A DNA stretch of 64,000 nucleotides from Dyella sp. S184 (GTDB taxonomy: Bacteria > Pseudomonadota > Gammaproteobacteria > Xanthomonadales > Rhodanobacteraceae): contig NZ_LMUE01000005.1 in NCBI RefSeq assembly GCF_009766065.1, positions 426,731 to 490,730 on the forward strand. Reading direction: 5' to 3'. Position numbers and translations under genes: made by a program. Below, in pieces: positions 35,571-43,828 of the stretch. How positions within the stretch are numbered: position 1 is the first letter of the stretch; the number at the start of each line of letters is the position of its first letter. The notes under the pieces were generated by a model. The model searched no databases and was not told the DNA's origin. It saw only the letters and a program-made list of their open reading frames with translations.

Positions 35571-36089
35571 ATGAAGGATATGAACAAGCGGGTCGCTTCG
35601 ATGCTTGTGCTTTCCCTGCTCATGTTGCCGGGATTCTCCGCGGCTATTGCAGCGAGTACACAGCCGCTCCCGCCCACACCTGCGCCTGCAGATCCCCTGT
35701 TCGACAGGATATCGGCGCTCGACACAGCTGTATTCGACGCCTTCAATCACTGCAGTTCACCGGAGCAACTGCAGCTGCATGCCAGCTATTTCGCGCCTGA
35801 TGTCGAGTTCTACCATGACAGAGGCGGGGTGACCTGGACACGCGATGCGATGATCGCCAACACGGCGAAGAACGTGTGCGGCCATTTCCGTCGCGAACTG
35901 GTTCCGGGCAGCCTGAAGGTCTACCCGATCAAGGATTTCGGCGCCATCGAGCAGGGCGTGCACCGCTTCTGCCAGTTCGATACGGGCGACTGTGACGGCA
36001 TAGCCGACTTCGTCATCGTATGGCGCCGGCAGGGCGACAAGTGGCAGATCACGCGGGTGCTCAGTTATGGCCATCGTCCCAACAAATAG
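35571..36089 (+). CDS. NTF2-like (DUF4440-type) secreted protein
   Basis: 172 residues; the ATG at 35571 has GGAG at proper spacing, whereas 35565 does not. The signal peptide ends near SAAIAAS. An NTF2-like fold follows with DRISALDTAVFDAFNHCS, YFAPDVEFYHDRGGV and VIVWRRQGDKWQITRVLSYGH. This family includes SnoaL-like enzymes and binding proteins; no catalytic residue is certain. Confidence 0.78.
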   Translation: MKDMNKRVASMLVLSLLMLPGFSAAIAASTQPLPPTPAPADPLFDRISALDTAVFDAFNHCSSPEQLQLHASYFAPDVEFYHDRGGVTWTRDAMIANTAKNVCGHFRRELVPGSLKVYPIKDFGAIEQGVHRFCQFDTGDCDGIADFVIVWRRQGDKWQITRVLSYGHRPNK

Positions 36090-36114
36090 CCCGCGACCAC
36101 AGTAAACAGGGGGC

Positions 36115-36612
36115 TTACGGCCCCTGGGTGGTGCTCCCCGCGAACGTCAGCGTCTGGCCATCGTCGGCCGTCAGCGTGAGCGTCGGCGTGCTGCCTGTCA
36201 TCGACAGGATCAGGGTCGGTTTGCTGCTCAGCATCGCCGTGATGGTGTGCTCGCGCTGCATCAGCGTCTGGTCGTGGCAGGCCATCATTGTATGCATCAT
36301 CGGCGCGACATCGAGACGACCCTCGACGATGAGGTAGCTGCCGCCGATGCCGTTGCAGGCGTTGCTCACGTGGATACGGCCAGCGGCGAAATCGAGTTGC
36401 AACGGCTTGTCAGGCAGGCCGAACAGCGCGTTGAGGCGCTTGCCACTGTTGTCGACCGCGTCATGCAGTTGCCAGTGATAGCGGGCGAGGGTGTCGGGCG
36501 ATAACGACGCACTCGTGCTGTGCGCCGGTGGCGTGGCTGCGCGCGTGGTCGACTCCGGTACGGCCATGCAGGCAGCGAGGACGAGCGGCAGCAGCAACAG
36601 GCAGATTCTCAT
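36115..36612 (-). CDS. META-domain lipoprotein
   Basis: 165 residues from MRICLLLLPLVLAAC with lipobox Cys15; GGAGGT lies six bases upstream. The META domain is visible as YHWQLHDAVDNSGKRLNALFG, LDFAAGRIHVSNACNGIGGSY and MMACHDQTLMQREHTI. HslJ-like META proteins are linked to envelope stress or heat resistance. A terminator-like structure lies in its upstream region. Confidence 0.88.
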   Translation of the reverse strand: MRICLLLLPLVLAACMAVPESTTRAATPPAHSTSASLSPDTLARYHWQLHDAVDNSGKRLNALFGLPDKPLQLDFAAGRIHVSNACNGIGGSYLIVEGRLDVAPMMHTMMACHDQTLMQREHTITAMLSSKPTLILSMTGSTPTLTLTADDGQTLTFAGSTTQGP

Positions 36613-36691
36613 GGTCAGACCTCCTCCAGCTGCCGATTCAACAACCTGGGGTGTGAACAGGGCTTGATGATGGCGTTCGGCCAACGTGCAC

Positions 36692-36835
36692 AAAAAAGCC
36701 GCGTCGGGCATGCACCTGACGCGGCAAAGGGTTTGAACCGACCACTGCCAGTGCATCGGGCGCCGTCGTCGGAGGGGTTCCGACTGGCCTGAGCCAAGTT
36801 AACGGTCGTCAGTCTCACAGACTGGGATCGCATTA
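36692..36835 (-). ncRNA. Candidate leader or small RNA upstream of the META lipoprotein
   Basis: On the minus strand a series of hairpins (CAGTCTGTGAGACTG, GTCGGA/TCCGAC, CACTGGCAGTG) ends in a strong terminator: an 11-bp stem with one G-U pair at 36698-36725 followed by six U (36692-36697). It lies 80 bases before the META gene start on the same strand. It could be an attenuated leader or an independent RNA. No promoter was identified. Confidence 0.4.
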
Positions 36836-36938
36836 CGCGGATGTCGGCTTCCGTTCATCACACGGCCTAGAGAGTCCAGCAGGCACGATGCATCCCATGT
36901 TTGCCACTGCGGCACAACATCCAACGGAGAACGTATCC

Positions 36939-37094
36939 ATGTTGATCACCATTCTGATTGTCGTCCTTATCCTCGCGCTCGTCGGCGGCCTACCGACCTG
37001 GCAGCATTCGCGCTCATGGGGTTACGGGCCGAGCGGCGGCATCGGCCTGATCCTGGTGATCCTGCTGGTGCTGTTCCTGCTTGGTCGGCTGTGA
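36939..37094 (+). CDS. DUF3309-family small membrane protein
   Basis: 51 residues starting MLITILIVVLILALVGGLPTW, with GGAG nine bases upstream. The family motif SRSWGYGPSGGIGLI joins two membrane helices. It is widespread in proteobacteria and of unknown function. Confidence 0.88.
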   Translation: MLITILIVVLILALVGGLPTWQHSRSWGYGPSGGIGLILVILLVLFLLGRL

Positions 37095-37125
37095 AGCGAT
37101 AGCCAGCCGCCCTGCGTGGCATAGC

Positions 37126-37665
37126 TCACTCGGCTTTTGGCGCGGAGCGTGGTCGGCGCGGCCCTGGCGCGGAATGCCGCCCTTGCGTCGCGTCGATCTC
37201 GTCGATCCAGCCAGCGCGTGATTCCGGAAAGGCATCGGCGTAAGGCACGTACGGCTTGATGTCGAGGATCGGCGTGCCGTCGAGCAGGTCCATGCCGCGC
37301 ACGCGTAATGAATGCTCCTCGACGGCAACCAGCTCGACCGCGGACAGGCCGATCGCGTTCGGTCGGTGTGGCGAGCGGGTGGCCAGCACGCTGCGCTTGC
37401 CGCCCCCGCGCGGGGGCCGTACCTCGGCCTTCCAGCCTTCGCTGCGGTGGAACACGAACACCAGCCAAATGCGCTCGAAGCCGGCCAGGTCGCGAAACGC
37501 CGCGGTCGGGAAATCCGCCACGAACTCGATGATCGCCTCGGCCACCGCGCCGGTCTCGGTGCCTTCCACCACGGAGGGCTGGTGCGGCGCGTCGATGCGT
37601 CGGGCATACGGCGAGCGCACGAACGCGATCGGCTGGCAGGAGAACGAGGTGGGAGTATCGTGCAT
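37126..37665 (-). CDS. trmO: tRNA m6t6A37 methyltransferase, TrmO family
   Basis: 179 residues from MHDTPTSFSCQPIAFVRSPY; an ATG three codons upstream is equally possible. YARRIDAPHQPSV, FERIWLVFVFHRSEGWKAEVRPPRGGGKRSVLATRSPHRPNAIGLS-type core residues (notably RSPHRPNAIGLS) and IKPYVPYADAF are TrmO signatures. The enzyme methylates N6 of threonylcarbamoyl-adenosine 37 in tRNA using SAM. The C-terminus is basic and short. Confidence 0.93.
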   Translation of the reverse strand: MHDTPTSFSCQPIAFVRSPYARRIDAPHQPSVVEGTETGAVAEAIIEFVADFPTAAFRDLAGFERIWLVFVFHRSEGWKAEVRPPRGGGKRSVLATRSPHRPNAIGLSAVELVAVEEHSLRVRGMDLLDGTPILDIKPYVPYADAFPESRAGWIDEIDATQGRHSAPGPRRPRSAPKAE

Positions 37666-37753
37666 GGCGATCATCAGCCTGGAGATTGCGGCATTATCCA
37701 TCTTCACCCACGCCTTCCCATGGTTCGATGAACCTTTCCCTGTCGAGGACGCC

Positions 37754-38128
37754 ATGAAATACCTGGTGATGATCTATTGCGACGACACCTTGCTGGACGC
37801 GCTGCCGGACGGCGAGTTCGACACGATGATGCACGGCTGCTTCATGCACGCGGACGAATTGCAGGCGCAAGGCCATCTGCACGACTCGCAGCAGCTGGAG
37901 GCGCCGGCCACGGCCCGGACGCTACGTGTGCGCAACGACCGCGTCAGCGTGGTCGACGGGCCGTTTGCCGAGACCAAGGAATATCTGGGCGGCTTCAACC
38001 TGATCGAAGCCGACAGCATGGACGAGGCGGTGCGGATCGCCTCGGAGTTCCCCTGGTCGCGCACCGGCGCGATCGAGATCCGTCCGGTGCGCGACATGGA
38101 CGCGGTGCGCCGCCGGGTGGGCGCGTGA
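37754..38128 (+). CDS. YciI/DGPF-domain protein
   Basis: 124 residues from MKYLVMIYCDDTLLDALPDGE. The family motif VVDGPFAETKEYLGGF is at about 66-81, and the end reads IEIRPVRDMD. Such proteins are small ferredoxin-like enzymes or accessory proteins, often near ECF sigma factors, but none is seen here. Confidence 0.88.
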   Translation: MKYLVMIYCDDTLLDALPDGEFDTMMHGCFMHADELQAQGHLHDSQQLEAPATARTLRVRNDRVSVVDGPFAETKEYLGGFNLIEADSMDEAVRIASEFPWSRTGAIEIRPVRDMDAVRRRVGA

Positions 38129-38194
38129 TGACTGGCGCTTCCCCCACGACGGCGGAGGCGTCACCATGCGGCTCCTGCCCGTAGTGATCTACCC

Positions 38195-38728
38195 ATGAAT
38201 TCATCCGACGACGATTATGATGCCGAGCGCGAATTCGACGATGTCGATGAGGACTCGGTCGAGGCGAAGGTCTGGCAGCTGCTGCTGCTGATCAACCCCG
38301 GCGACGAGGAAACCGCGCTGCTGCAGTTCAACGACTACCGCGAGGCGGTGGCCGACATCGATGCCGACGCGGTCGAACCGATCGAAGTCATCGGCCGGGT
38401 GATCGACTGGCGCTCCGGCTTCATCGTGGGCACGCATGACCTGCGCTCGCTGGTACAGGCGATCAACGAACTGTCCTCGCGCTGGAATCTGTCGGTGGAC
38501 TGGAACGGCGATCCGGACGACGACGAGTTCTTCGACGACCTGGACGCAGCGGAACTGTTTTCGATCGCGTATGACCGCCTGGCCGAGTTTGGCTACACGC
38601 TGTGGGCGTGGGAAACCGACGGCGATACCTATGCCGGCTGGATGACGCTGACCCGCGACGGCGAGCCGCTGCGTGAGCTGGCTACGGCGCTGGGCATCAA
38701 CCTGCGGCTGGGCAGCGAAGTGAGCTGA
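38195..38728 (+). CDS. Acidic hypothetical protein, DUF6630-like
   Basis: 177 residues, very acidic (N-terminus SSDDDYDAEREFDDVDEDS). WQLLLLINPGDEETALLQFNDYREAV resembles DUF6630 as I recall it; DWNGDPDDDEFFDDLDAAELFSIAYDRLAEFGYTLW follows. No signal or membrane segment. Function is unknown. Confidence 0.65.
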   Translation: MNSSDDDYDAEREFDDVDEDSVEAKVWQLLLLINPGDEETALLQFNDYREAVADIDADAVEPIEVIGRVIDWRSGFIVGTHDLRSLVQAINELSSRWNLSVDWNGDPDDDEFFDDLDAAELFSIAYDRLAEFGYTLWAWETDGDTYAGWMTLTRDGEPLRELATALGINLRLGSEVS

Positions 38729-38743
38729 GCCTCACTCCACCGC

Positions 38744-39052
38744 TCAGTAGTAGCGCGGGATCGGGCCAAGCTGGGGCGTCATGCGGTCACGCAGGTCGAA
38801 CATCACTTCATCCACGTAGCACCAGCCCCATCCTTCCGGCGGATCGTAACCTTCGATGATCGGGTGCCTTGTGCTGTGAAAATGTTTGGTGGCGTGCCGG
38901 TTCGGCGAATCGTCGCAGCAGCCAACATGCCCGCAGGTGCGGCAGATGCGCAGGTGCAGCCAGACATCGCCGGATTGCAGACATTCCTCGCAACCGCGCG
39001 CGCTGGGCGTGACCTCCTGAATGTCTTCGAGATGGGTGCAATGCGTGGTCAT
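38744..39052 (-). CDS. UBP-type zinc-finger protein
   Basis: 102 residues from MTTHCTHLEDIQEVTPSARGCEECL. The UBP zinc-finger ligands are visible: CxH near the start, CEEC, CRTCGHVGCCDDSPNRHATKHFHSTRHPII. In eukaryotes this finger binds ubiquitin C-termini; the bacterial role is unknown. Confidence 0.9.
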   Translation of the reverse strand: MTTHCTHLEDIQEVTPSARGCEECLQSGDVWLHLRICRTCGHVGCCDDSPNRHATKHFHSTRHPIIEGYDPPEGWGWCYVDEVMFDLRDRMTPQLGPIPRYY

Positions 39053-39177
39053 CGAAAGTCTCCGTCGGGATCCGCAAAGCCTGCCCATGAATAACGGGGC
39101 GAGCCGGGCGTTTATCATAGGCCGACTTTCGGTATCTGTTCGGGTACAGACCCCTCCCAGGATGAAAGGTTGACGGC

Positions 39178-39891
39178 ATGCTGCAACTGATCGGCTTCGA
39201 CGGCGATGACACGCTGTGGCACAGCGAGGGCTACTACCGGCAGGCGAACGAGGAGTTCGCCACGATCGTCGGGCGCTATGTGGACCTGGGCGATCAGCAG
39301 GTGCACGACACCATGCTGGCGACCGAGCAGCGCAATCTCAAACTGTTCGGCTATGGCGCGAAGGGCATGGCACTGTCGATGGTGGAGACCGCGATCACGG
39401 TCACTGCCGGGCGCATCACAGCGGCCGATATCCATCGGCTGATCGAGCTGGGCAAGGACGTGCTGCAGCATCCGGTGGAACTGCTGCCCGGTATCCGCGA
39501 GGCGGTCGAGGCAGTGGCGCAGCATCACGCCGTGGTGTTGATCACGAAAGGTGACCTGTTCCATCAGGAAAAGAAGGTCGCGCAGTCAGGCCTGGCCGAG
39601 TTGTTCCGGCGCATCGAGATCGTGTCGGAGAAGAACGCCGATACCTACCGGCGCGTGCTGGCCGAGTTCAAGCTGCAGCCGGCGCAGTTCGCGATGGTCG
39701 GCAATTCGCTGCGCTCGGATATCGAGCCGGTGGTGAAGCTCGGCGGCTGGGGCATCCATCTGCCGTATCACGTAACCTGGGCGCACGAGCTGGAGCACAA
39801 TCTCGGTGACGACAATCCTCATGTGATCACGGTGAATGCGCCATCGGCGATTCCGGCGGCGGTGACACAGTTGCGCGAATGGGCGGCTTGA
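39178..39891 (+). CDS. HAD-superfamily hydrolase
   Basis: 237 residues. Motif I is LIGFDGDDTLWHSE; motif II is VVLITKGD; motif III Lys is in EIVSEKNADTY; motif IV is AMVGNSLRSDIEPVVKLG. A helical cap lies at about 15-100. It is probably a phosphatase of the haloacid dehalogenase type with small-molecule substrate. Confidence 0.9.
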   Translation: MLQLIGFDGDDTLWHSEGYYRQANEEFATIVGRYVDLGDQQVHDTMLATEQRNLKLFGYGAKGMALSMVETAITVTAGRITAADIHRLIELGKDVLQHPVELLPGIREAVEAVAQHHAVVLITKGDLFHQEKKVAQSGLAELFRRIEIVSEKNADTYRRVLAEFKLQPAQFAMVGNSLRSDIEPVVKLGGWGIHLPYHVTWAHELEHNLGDDNPHVITVNAPSAIPAAVTQLREWAA

Positions 39892-39954
39892 ATCGCGTGC
39901 TGCGCGTGAGCAGGGTTGCCGTCACTCATTTCTATCGATTCGGAGCGCCACGCG

Positions 39955-40917
39955 ATGCACGCCTTGCTATTTGAAAAGTTCGGTGGCCCCGAAGTGCTGC
40001 ATTGGGGCGAGCAGCCCGATCCGATCCCAGCACCTGGTCAGGCGCTGGTGCGTATGCGCAGCGTCGGGTTGAATTTCGCGGACGTCTATCGTCGTAACGG
40101 CAACTACCACCTGAGCGGCACCGCGCCGTGGACCCTCGGTTACGAGGGCGCAGGTGTGATCGAGAAAGCGGCGACGGGCGATACGCTGTTTCCAGTCGGT
40201 ACGCGGGTCGGCTTTGCCGACATGCCGCATGCGAACGCCGAGCTGGTGGCGGTGGATCTGGACAAGCTGATTCCATTGCCGGACGACATCACGTTCGATA
40301 CCGCGGCAGCAACTCTGCTGCAGGGGCTGACCGCGCAGTATCTGGTGACCGACAGTTACAAGGTGCGCCGCGGCGATGTGGCGGTGGTGCATGCGGCGGC
40401 CGGCGGGGTGGGTCAACTGCTGGTGCAGATGCTGAAGGCGATGGGTGCAAGCGTGCTCGGCGTGACGTCCAGCGTCATCAAACGCGCGGCGGTGCTGGCG
40501 GCTGGCGCGGATGCCGCATGCGATTACGACGAGCTGCTGGCGCAGACGAAGCAATTGAGTGCAGGTCGTGGCGCCGACGTGGTCTACGACTCGGTCGGGC
40601 GCACGCTGGGCGACAGCCTGGCCGCGGCACGCATCGGCGGTACCGTGGTGTTCTACGGGATGGCGGCGGGTGACCCCGATCCGGTCGACCCGCGCCTGCT
40701 GATGGATCGCTCGCTGACGCTGACTGGTGGCGACCTGTGGAACGTGCTGACCAGTGCGTCGATCAGGCGCGAACGGGCGGCGGCGTTGTTCACGCAGATC
40801 CGCGCTGGTCAGCTGCAGCCGAACATCGCCGCGCGCTTTGCGCTTAGCGATGGCGCGAAGGCGCACGCGTATCTGGAAAGCCGCGAAGCGATCGGCAAGG
40901 TGCTGCTGACGCTGTGA
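39955..40917 (+). CDS. Zinc-independent quinone oxidoreductase (QOR family)
   Basis: 320 residues from MHALLFEKFGGPEVLHWGEQP. NFADVYRRNGNY and GYEGAGVIE are MDR-family substrate-domain motifs. VVHAAAGGVGQLLVQMLKAMGASVLGV is the NADPH-binding Rossmann region. Zinc ligands of alcohol dehydrogenases are absent, typical of NADPH:quinone reductases. Confidence 0.9.
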   Translation: MHALLFEKFGGPEVLHWGEQPDPIPAPGQALVRMRSVGLNFADVYRRNGNYHLSGTAPWTLGYEGAGVIEKAATGDTLFPVGTRVGFADMPHANAELVAVDLDKLIPLPDDITFDTAAATLLQGLTAQYLVTDSYKVRRGDVAVVHAAAGGVGQLLVQMLKAMGASVLGVTSSVIKRAAVLAAGADAACDYDELLAQTKQLSAGRGADVVYDSVGRTLGDSLAAARIGGTVVFYGMAAGDPDPVDPRLLMDRSLTLTGGDLWNVLTSASIRRERAAALFTQIRAGQLQPNIAARFALSDGAKAHAYLESREAIGKVLLTL

Positions 40918-40950
40918 GGTGACACGGTCCGGCGCATGCCGGGCTGACGA

Positions 40951-41229
40951 TCATTCAGGCGCGGTGGCCGGTTTGTCGTCATCGAAACCGGTGTAGTCGT
41001 CCGGGAAGATCGGCGTGCCGTCGTCTTCCAGCCCCAGCATGTCGGCCAGCGCCTTGGCGGCGGCGGTCTCGGCGATCGTCTTGTCGCGGAAGCTGCGGTT
41101 CTCGCAGATCGCGAAATACATCGGGAAGCCGCTCTTGCGCGGGGTCACTGCCAGATAAGCGGTGTAGCGTGAACCCTCGAGCGTGGCGCCGGAGCGGGCA
41201 AGATAATTGTCGAACTCGCGCTCGGCCAT
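40951..41229 (-). CDS. Hypothetical protein
   Basis: 92 residues: MAEREFDNYLARSGATLEGSRYTAYLAVTPRKSGFPMYFAICENRSF then a helix with AAAKALADMLG and an acidic tail. There is no signal or membrane segment. I do not recognise it, though similar small proteins appear widely in Xanthomonadales. Confidence 0.6.
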   Translation of the reverse strand: MAEREFDNYLARSGATLEGSRYTAYLAVTPRKSGFPMYFAICENRSFRDKTIAETAAAKALADMLGLEDDGTPIFPDDYTGFDDDKPATAPE

Positions 41230-41288
41230 CGGTGGTCATCCGGGAATCAAAGGAGGCCAGTGTATCGCCTGGCAGGCGCATCGCTGCG

Positions 41289-42185
41289 TCAGTCGGGCGT
41301 ATTCTCGCCATCATTCAGCGGCAGCACCTCGTGAAAGACGCTGTAGTCGATGATGTTGACACCGACATCATCGACGCGGACGAGATCGGTGTAACGATGG
41401 TTCCAGCGCAGGTCCTGATGACTCCAGCGCTGGCGCGCCAGCATGGATTGCGAGGTGGTCTCGTCGATGCCTTCGAGGCTCAGTAGGAAGGCCGACTGGG
41501 TACTTTCCAGGGTCTCCGGAGTTTCGCCATAGAGTGGGCTGCTCTCGTCGATCACATGCATCAGGCTCCAGCTCAGCATGAAGATCGGATGGCGATCGCG
41601 TACCAGTTTCAGGTCGTAGATCTTGCGCAGCTTGAAACCTTCCGCCGAAGTTTCCAGGCGGAGCAAATGCAACTGGGCAGAGGCTTCGGCGATCACGTTT
41701 TGCCGGGTGTTGGCCGCGCGGACCATCAAGGTCTGCTTGCCGTCGATCATTCGCACGATCGGATTATTGGTGAAGATGATCTTTGCGCGCGGGCGCGAAA
41801 AGCGCGAAAAGATCAGTCCGGTGACCACCGCGATGCACGCCATGCCGGTGAAGATTTCCACCGTGGCCACGATATGCGCGTAGACGGTCTGCGGATGCAT
41901 GTCGCCGTAGCCGACCGTGGCCAGGGTCTCCACGCTGAAGAAGAATGCACCGGCGAAACCATGCGGATACTGGTTCGCGATCGGTTGCGTGCCGAGCTGG
42001 TAGATGCCGGCAAAGAAGGTGTTGAGCAGCAGGAAGGCCGCTGCTGCCAGGCCGAAGAACACCGGCCAGCTCACGGTCAGTGCGCGATGGTAGATGTCGT
42101 CCCAGACCCGTCGCGACAGGCCCTGGCTGACGAACGGTCGCCCGGCGATGTCGATGATCCGTGGTCGATTCAGGAAGTGCAGCAT
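41289..42185 (-). CDS. Inward-rectifier-type potassium channel (KirBac-like)
   Basis: 298 residues from MLHFLNRPRIIDIAGRPFVSQG. Two membrane helices (WPVFFGLAAAAFLLLNTFFAGIY and AHIVATVEIFTGMACIAVVTGLIF) flank the pore loop with selectivity filter TVGYGDM. The cytoplasmic immunoglobulin-like domain includes LMVRAANTRQNVIAEASAQLHLL and HPIFMLSWSLMHVIDESSPLYG, typical of KirBac. Confidence 0.93.
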   Translation of the reverse strand: MLHFLNRPRIIDIAGRPFVSQGLSRRVWDDIYHRALTVSWPVFFGLAAAAFLLLNTFFAGIYQLGTQPIANQYPHGFAGAFFFSVETLATVGYGDMHPQTVYAHIVATVEIFTGMACIAVVTGLIFSRFSRPRAKIIFTNNPIVRMIDGKQTLMVRAANTRQNVIAEASAQLHLLRLETSAEGFKLRKIYDLKLVRDRHPIFMLSWSLMHVIDESSPLYGETPETLESTQSAFLLSLEGIDETTSQSMLARQRWSHQDLRWNHRYTDLVRVDDVGVNIIDYSVFHEVLPLNDGENTPD

Positions 42186-42320
42186 CTGCCTGGTGTCTTC
42201 GCAAAATGGATGCCGCCCGGGTTGGGTGGCGGTGCGGATCGATTGTAGCGCGCGCCGCACCGGCGTCTGGCGCCGCCGGTCTGTGGCAAGCTGCGCTACC
42301 CACGCTCCGGTAACGCACCC

Positions 42321-42509
42321 ATGCTTACACCCCTCGACATCTCGTGCCCGTATTGCGGCGAATCCATCGAGATCTTGGTCGATGCATCGGCTGGCGATCA
42401 GCACTATATCGAGGACTGCCAGGTATGCTGCCGACCGATCTCGCTGAGCATCCGGATCGATGCGGATGGCGAGCCTCGGGTAAGCGGAACCTCCGAAAAC
42501 GAGGCCTGA
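42321..42509 (+). CDS. CPXCG-motif cysteine-rich protein
   Basis: 62 residues: ISCPYCGESIEILVDASAG and EDCQVCCRPISL give two CxxC pairs that form a zinc ribbon. The family is common in gammaproteobacteria. Function is unknown. Confidence 0.9.
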   Translation: MLTPLDISCPYCGESIEILVDASAGDQHYIEDCQVCCRPISLSIRIDADGEPRVSGTSENEA

Positions 42510-42555
42510 GCGCAGTGGTTTTCTTGATGCGACTGGCTTGCCAAGTGCTGCGGTG

Positions 42556-43044
42556 ATGACCGGCGTCGATCGACCGCTGCCGCGTATCGTGCTGGATACC
42601 AATGTATGTCTGGATCTGTTCGTGTTCCGCGATCCCATGTGCTCACATCTGCTGGCGGCAATGCAAAGCGGGGCAGTGCAGGCGGTGACGCGCGATGATT
42701 GCCGCGAGGAGTGGCTGCGGGTGCTGCGTTACCCGCAACTGCCGATCGATGACCGGCTTCGCCCGGTGGTCAGCGCGGCTTTCGACGCGTTGATCCAGTT
42801 GTTGCCCGCCGAGGCATCGATGGTGTGCGAGGACGATATCCCGCTGCCACGTTGCGGCGATCCGGATGACCAGAAGTTTCTGGAGCTGGCGTTGGCGTCG
42901 GGAGCCTGCTGGCTGCTCAGCAAGGACAATGAACTGCTGAAGCTGGATCGCCGCACCCGCAGTGCGGGGCTGTTTTCGATCCGGTTGCCGCAGCTGTGGT
43001 CGATTACCGAGACGCGCGCACACGGAGCGCCCGAGCCAGGATGA
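42556..43044 (+). CDS. PIN-domain ribonuclease-like protein
   Basis: 162 residues from MTGVDRPLPRIVLDTNVCLDLFVF; the first acidic residue is in LDTNV. CREEWLRVL supplies Glu, and LPRCGDPDDQKFLELALASGACWLLSKDNELLK the C-terminal Asp cluster. It resembles the toxin component family of PIN toxin-antitoxin systems, but no antitoxin-like gene is adjacent. The CPXCG gene upstream is not an antitoxin. Confidence 0.85.
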   Translation: MTGVDRPLPRIVLDTNVCLDLFVFRDPMCSHLLAAMQSGAVQAVTRDDCREEWLRVLRYPQLPIDDRLRPVVSAAFDALIQLLPAEASMVCEDDIPLPRCGDPDDQKFLELALASGACWLLSKDNELLKLDRRTRSAGLFSIRLPQLWSITETRAHGAPEPG

Positions 43045-43053
43045 CCGGAAGCG

Positions 43054-43710
43054 TCAGTCCGGCTGCCGCAACTCACTCGTTTCGGTAATCGTGATGCCCT
43101 GTGCCAGCAGTGTGGCCCGGGTCGCCGCATCCGTATCCGGTGTCACCGGGTGGCTGAGATCCCACAGCAGGCTGGCACGAAAGCCGAGTTCCAGCGCGTC
43201 CTGTGCCGTCCACAGCACGCAGACGTCGCGCGCCAGGCCGCACACGAAGACTTCGTCGACATCGCGCTCGCGCAGCCAGCCGGCCAGGCCGGTGCGGGGA
43301 CGCAGGCCCGCCGGGCCGTGGTTCTCGCGGAAGCCGCTGTAGGAATCCACACCAGGATCGCCGCCCTTGCGGATCACCGCCTCCAGCGCCGACCAGTCGA
43401 TGCCTGGGTGCAGTTCGGCACCTGGCGTGCCCTGCACACAGTGATCCGGCCACAGCATCTGCGGCTGGCCGTACAAGGTGATCTGTTCGAATGGTGTACG
43501 GCCCGGATGCGAGCTGGCGAATGAAATGTGCCCGCGTGGATGCCAGTCCTGGGTCGCCACCACATGGCGGAACATGCGCGAGCGCAGCAGTCGGTCGATA
43601 CCCGGCACGATTGCATCACCCTCATGGCAGGCGAGTGCGCCGCCGGGCATGAAATCCGGTTGTACGTCGACCAGGATAAGTGCGGCACGGTCGTCGATCG
43701 TATGGCTCAT
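43054..43710 (-). CDS. pncA: Nicotinamidase / isochorismatase-fold hydrolase
   Basis: 218 residues from MSHTIDDRAALILVDVQPDFMPGG. Asp in VDVQPDF, metal ligands in ATQDWHPRGHISFAS, the Lys in AVIRKGGDP and the catalytic Cys in VCGLARDVCVLWTA match PncA. It converts nicotinamide to nicotinate in NAD salvage. Confidence 0.93.
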   Translation of the reverse strand: MSHTIDDRAALILVDVQPDFMPGGALACHEGDAIVPGIDRLLRSRMFRHVVATQDWHPRGHISFASSHPGRTPFEQITLYGQPQMLWPDHCVQGTPGAELHPGIDWSALEAVIRKGGDPGVDSYSGFRENHGPAGLRPRTGLAGWLRERDVDEVFVCGLARDVCVLWTAQDALELGFRASLLWDLSHPVTPDTDAATRATLLAQGITITETSELRQPD

Positions 43711-43828
43711 GGTTCGGGCAGCAATGGAGATCGGATCTGCGAGTCTAGCGCGTGCCTGCCGACGAATTTCCATCTGTCGCAGCGCCCGGACTTGTTGCAA
43801 AATCCGCCGACAACTGGGGGAGGTGGGC

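Noticed and set aside
36735..36755. tRNA-like T-arm (GGTTCAAACC on the minus strand)
   Set aside because: No acceptor stem, anticodon arm or CCA-proximal pairing could be found around it; the following terminator fits a small RNA or leader better.
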